Source of the DNA: Cyanobacteria bacterium FACHB-DQ100
GTDB lineage: Bacteria > Cyanobacteriota > Cyanobacteriia > Leptolyngbyales > Leptolyngbyaceae
NCBI GenBank assembly: GCA_014695195.1
Contig: JACJNW010000006.1
Span: 62,001 to 126,000, forward strand
DNA: 64,000 bases
Direction: 5' to 3'
Shown here: positions 62,501 to 64,000 of the stretch, one piece after another
How the letters are laid out: each line of letters begins with the position of its first letter
Numbering within the stretch: the stretch's first letter is position 1
The notes under the pieces: generated by a model
Told to the model about the DNA's origin: nothing
The model's database searches: none
The model's input: only the letters and a program-made list of their open reading frames with translations
Translations under genes and position numbers: made by a program

Positions 62501-64000
62501 TCAGGATTTGGCAGATCGAGCAGCGATGGCGATCGCCAATGCAAGGCTGTATCAACAGGCAGAACAAGCCCGTCAGCGAGCGGAACGAAATGCCGATCGC
62601 ACCGCTCGGCTTCAATCCGTGACGGCTGCTCTCTCAGAATCACTAACTCCAGTTCAAGTGGCAGAAGTCATTGCTCAACAAACCGTTGGAGTGGTCAACG
62701 CCGCCTCAGTTTTAGTCGCGCTGATCACGCCGCAGGGTAATGAGTTGGAGATTATTCACTCATTGGGCGAGAAAGCAGAGATTCCTTCCGAATGGAGACG
62801 CTTTTCACTGGCACTAAGGACACCTTTAACCGATGCTGTCCGCACCGGGCAACCCATGTGGGAAGAACCACTGGAAGAACGCATCGCTCGCTATCCGCAT
62901 TTAGCAGAACAATATGCTCAAGCAAGTTATCCGGTCTGGATTTCTCTGCCGCTCATCGTTGAAGGGCGATCTATCGGAGGCATTGCTATCACTTTTACGC
63001 ACCAACCTCAGCTTCGACTAGAGGATCGAGCGTTCATGCTTTCGCTCGTGCAACAGTGTGCTCAAGCGATCGCTCGTGCCCAGCTTTATGAAGCAGAACA
63101 ACGAGCGAGATCCCAAGCAGAAGCCGCAAACCGAACCAAAGACGAATTTCTGGCGGTGCTGTCTCATGAATTGCGAACTCCCATGAATCCGATTTTGGGT
63201 TGGGCGAGAATTCTCCGACAAGGCAAGCTAGACCCCCAGCGAGCCGCAACTGCCTTAGCCACGATCGAGCGCAACGCGAAGCTTCAGGTTCAACTGATTG
63301 AAGATTTGCTCGATATTTCCCGCATTCTGCAAGGCAAGCTCAGAGTTAACCCCTGTCCAGTGAACCTTGCTGCAACGATCGATGCTGCACTTCAAACCGT
63401 TCGTTTAGCTGCTGAAGCAAAAGATATTCAAATTCAAACGAATATCGGTACAGAAGTTGCTAACGTTCTAGGCGATGCAGGTCGTTTACAGCAAGTCCTG
63501 TGGAATTTGCTTTCCAACGCGGTAAAATTTACGCCAGAGCAAGGTCAAATCGAAGTTCGATTAACCATTGTCCATGCCCAAGCTCAGATTCAAGTGCAAG
63601 ATACAGGTAAAGGCATTCAGCCTGACTTCCTACCTTACGTGTTTGAATATTTTCGTCAAGCTGATAGCAGTAGTACTAGAACGTTTGGGGGATTGGGATT
63701 GGGATTGGCGATCGCACGTCAAATTGTTGAATTACACGGCGGGACAATTCAGGCAGAAAGTTCTGGAGAGGGACAAGGCTCCACCTTCACGGTCAGACTA
63801 CCGCTTCTATCTATACCAGCGCTTCCTGAACAGGAGAAGACTTTAGCAAACAATGAACTAGCTTTACAGGAAATTCAGGTTCTTGTCGTGGATGATGAGA
63901 TTGATAACTTGGAGCTAGCAACCTTCATTCTAGAGGAGGCAGGGGCTTCTGTTGTTGCTGTATCTTCCGCTCAAGCAGCGCTTGAGTGTTTCCGTCAAAC
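59535..64000 (+). CDS. RHH-fused multi-PAS/GAF hybrid histidine kinase (C-terminus beyond window)
   Basis: An open frame of at least 1488 codons from ATG 59535. The N-terminus (about residues 18-55) reads AVKLSLTRTAWQRLQQQAGE and ISRSELVEHYAR, a ribbon-helix-helix DNA-binding motif. A coiled coil (about 90-135), three PAS domains (about 140-520), a GAF domain (about 540-690), a PAS (about 720-835) and two GAF domains (about 845-1005 and 1020-1190) follow. The kinase core has the His in VLSHELRTPMNPILGW (about 1210) and LLSNAVKFTPEQG, QDTGKGI and GLGLGLAIAR. A receiver starts near 1446 (VLVVDDEIDN) and is cut by the window end. GAF1 and GAF3 are similar and look duplicated. It lies outside attR, in the chromosome. 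No other start is likely. Confidence 0.9.
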   Translation, partial: MKRDKTGKFIQAWDGEQKHAVKLSLTRTAWQRLQQQAGELGISRSELVEHYARHSHYCFAGSNTVDDCNTEASRLPTVAMQSVDPGSDQLLIGRIFALQERNIRLQEQIVKLQQTVEKLRSQQQQADAQINERKWLEAALNLLPTPLMMVDPQQMRVTFSNQAANAIAGVNIAEEVGAVYNADYHCTDELGRFLPPEQIPAIRAARGEKIAGTEINWHTPVGVFPLLVYADTLPAMYDRPPTSVVVFQDIRERKQIEAQLKESQRFIQQVADAIPGVLYIYDLIEQRNVYANRQVGEILGYTIEQVQAMGNQLFPLLMHPDDLATLPAHLERFNQAQDGDVIEREYRMRHADGEWRWLWSRDQVFSRTQAGAPHQVLGISHDITDSKQAELKLKQAEESLQLALTSAGMVAWDMDLQTHQVVCSPNALEVWGVQAGTAEDFFRNVHPDDQDSLIQALAQAIAGKEDYFHEYRVLSPDQTVRWLSSQGRVYFNHAGQAIRMVGVTTDISDAKHREAERICGENERKQAEIAAARSAERTVRLQSVTAALSEALTPCDVATVIVKQALAALGACRGLVMLLSTDQKELELIRSIGYSPDALSEWRRFPVTAAVPLAHVIHTRTPVFLQSIAEATTTYPQVAALQNKISSGAIAAIPLIAEDQVLGVLGIGFTEAHPICEEDRAFMLALARQCAQAIRRSQLYQAEQEARASAEASESRLRFMAEAIPQMVWVAQANGFTEYYNQRWFEYTGLTLEESQNANGSFRHPDDHDRFIQAWIKAVTNKEIFQAEQRIKRADGIYRWHLSRAYPMLDETGEIVKWFGSCTDIDNWKRIEQTQRFLAQASQTFAEANLDLQAVLDTVTRLASEFTQDVCVLNLLADDGQFLEHASFYHPDLEVRSFVGELLEQYPRRITEGIGGRVARTGEPLLMAVTSQEELSAAIQPEYRLYLERFQVCSVLLVPLKVQGGTIGVLSLTRHSPADPHTQDDLSLFQDLADRAAMAIANARLYQQAEQARQRAERNADRTARLQSVTAALSESLTPVQVAEVIAQQTVGVVNAASVLVALITPQGNELEIIHSLGEKAEIPSEWRRFSLALRTPLTDAVRTGQPMWEEPLEERIARYPHLAEQYAQASYPVWISLPLIVEGRSIGGIAITFTHQPQLRLEDRAFMLSLVQQCAQAIARAQLYEAEQRARSQAEAANRTKDEFLAVLSHELRTPMNPILGWARILRQGKLDPQRAATALATIERNAKLQVQLIEDLLDISRILQGKLRVNPCPVNLAATIDAALQTVRLAAEAKDIQIQTNIGTEVANVLGDAGRLQQVLWNLLSNAVKFTPEQGQIEVRLTIVHAQAQIQVQDTGKGIQPDFLPYVFEYFRQADSSSTRTFGGLGLGLAIARQIVELHGGTIQAESSGEGQGSTFTVRLPLLSIPALPEQEKTLANNELALQEIQVLVVDDEIDNLELATFILEEAGASVVAVSSAQAALECFRQ

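Overview
The window looks like the chromosome of a filamentous, Leptolyngbya-type cyanobacterium. The octamer GCGATCGC (HIP1) is scattered densely through most of it. It encodes photosynthesis-linked proteins (a Psb35-like photosystem II assembly protein and a CRR6-type NdhI maturation factor), a LOV blue-light histidine kinase, an RRM RNA-binding protein, an FeS-type photolyase and many PAS/GAF sensor kinases. The genus is an inference; no rRNA or other marker gene is present.

Bases 1-31,140 are ordinary chromosomal backbone. In order they hold: a partial coiled-coil protein; an XRE regulator with an ImmA/IrrE-like partner and a ribokinase; a lone receiver; a Psb35-like gene; a SpoIID/LytB protein; a CheB-CheR pair; a cell-wall amidase; a transglutaminase; a cryptochrome/photolyase; an ArsR regulator beside a wrecked heme oxygenase gene; a small heat-shock protein with a long 5' hairpin; a remnant of a CrtO-like carotenoid enzyme; an S9 peptidase; two glycosyltransferases; tRNA-Leu(CAA); a Uma2 protein; polA; a LOV kinase; crr6; a flippase; and a compact three-gene operon that matches the URC uracil-catabolism pathway (urc1, urc4, upp).

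From 31,166 to about 59,316 lies a 28.1-kb genomic island inserted in tRNA-Cys(GCA). Its ends are a perfect 52-bp direct repeat formed by the 3' part of the tRNA, followed by a diverged copy of the tRNA terminator. A tyrosine integrase sits directly beside the intact tRNA. The left half holds an Xis-like protein, a replication-type helix-turn-helix protein whose gene contains iteron-like repeats, two ribbon-helix-helix proteins, a large STAND/NB-ARC ATPase (possible defence protein), a pair of coupled tyrosine recombinases, a serine recombinase and a PIN-domain relic. This half is nearly free of HIP1. The right half (43-57 kb) is a cargo of signal-transduction genes: four large sensor kinases and three stand-alone response regulators, plus a pentapeptide-repeat protein. 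One receiver has Asn in place of the phospho-accepting Asp. Near the right end are a MITE, two small phage-like genes (one with a premature stop) and an intact IS982-family insertion with a 7-bp target duplication.

Just outside the right attachment site a very large sensor kinase begins and runs off the window. It carries a ribbon-helix-helix DNA-binding motif at its N-terminus ahead of PAS, GAF, kinase and receiver domains.
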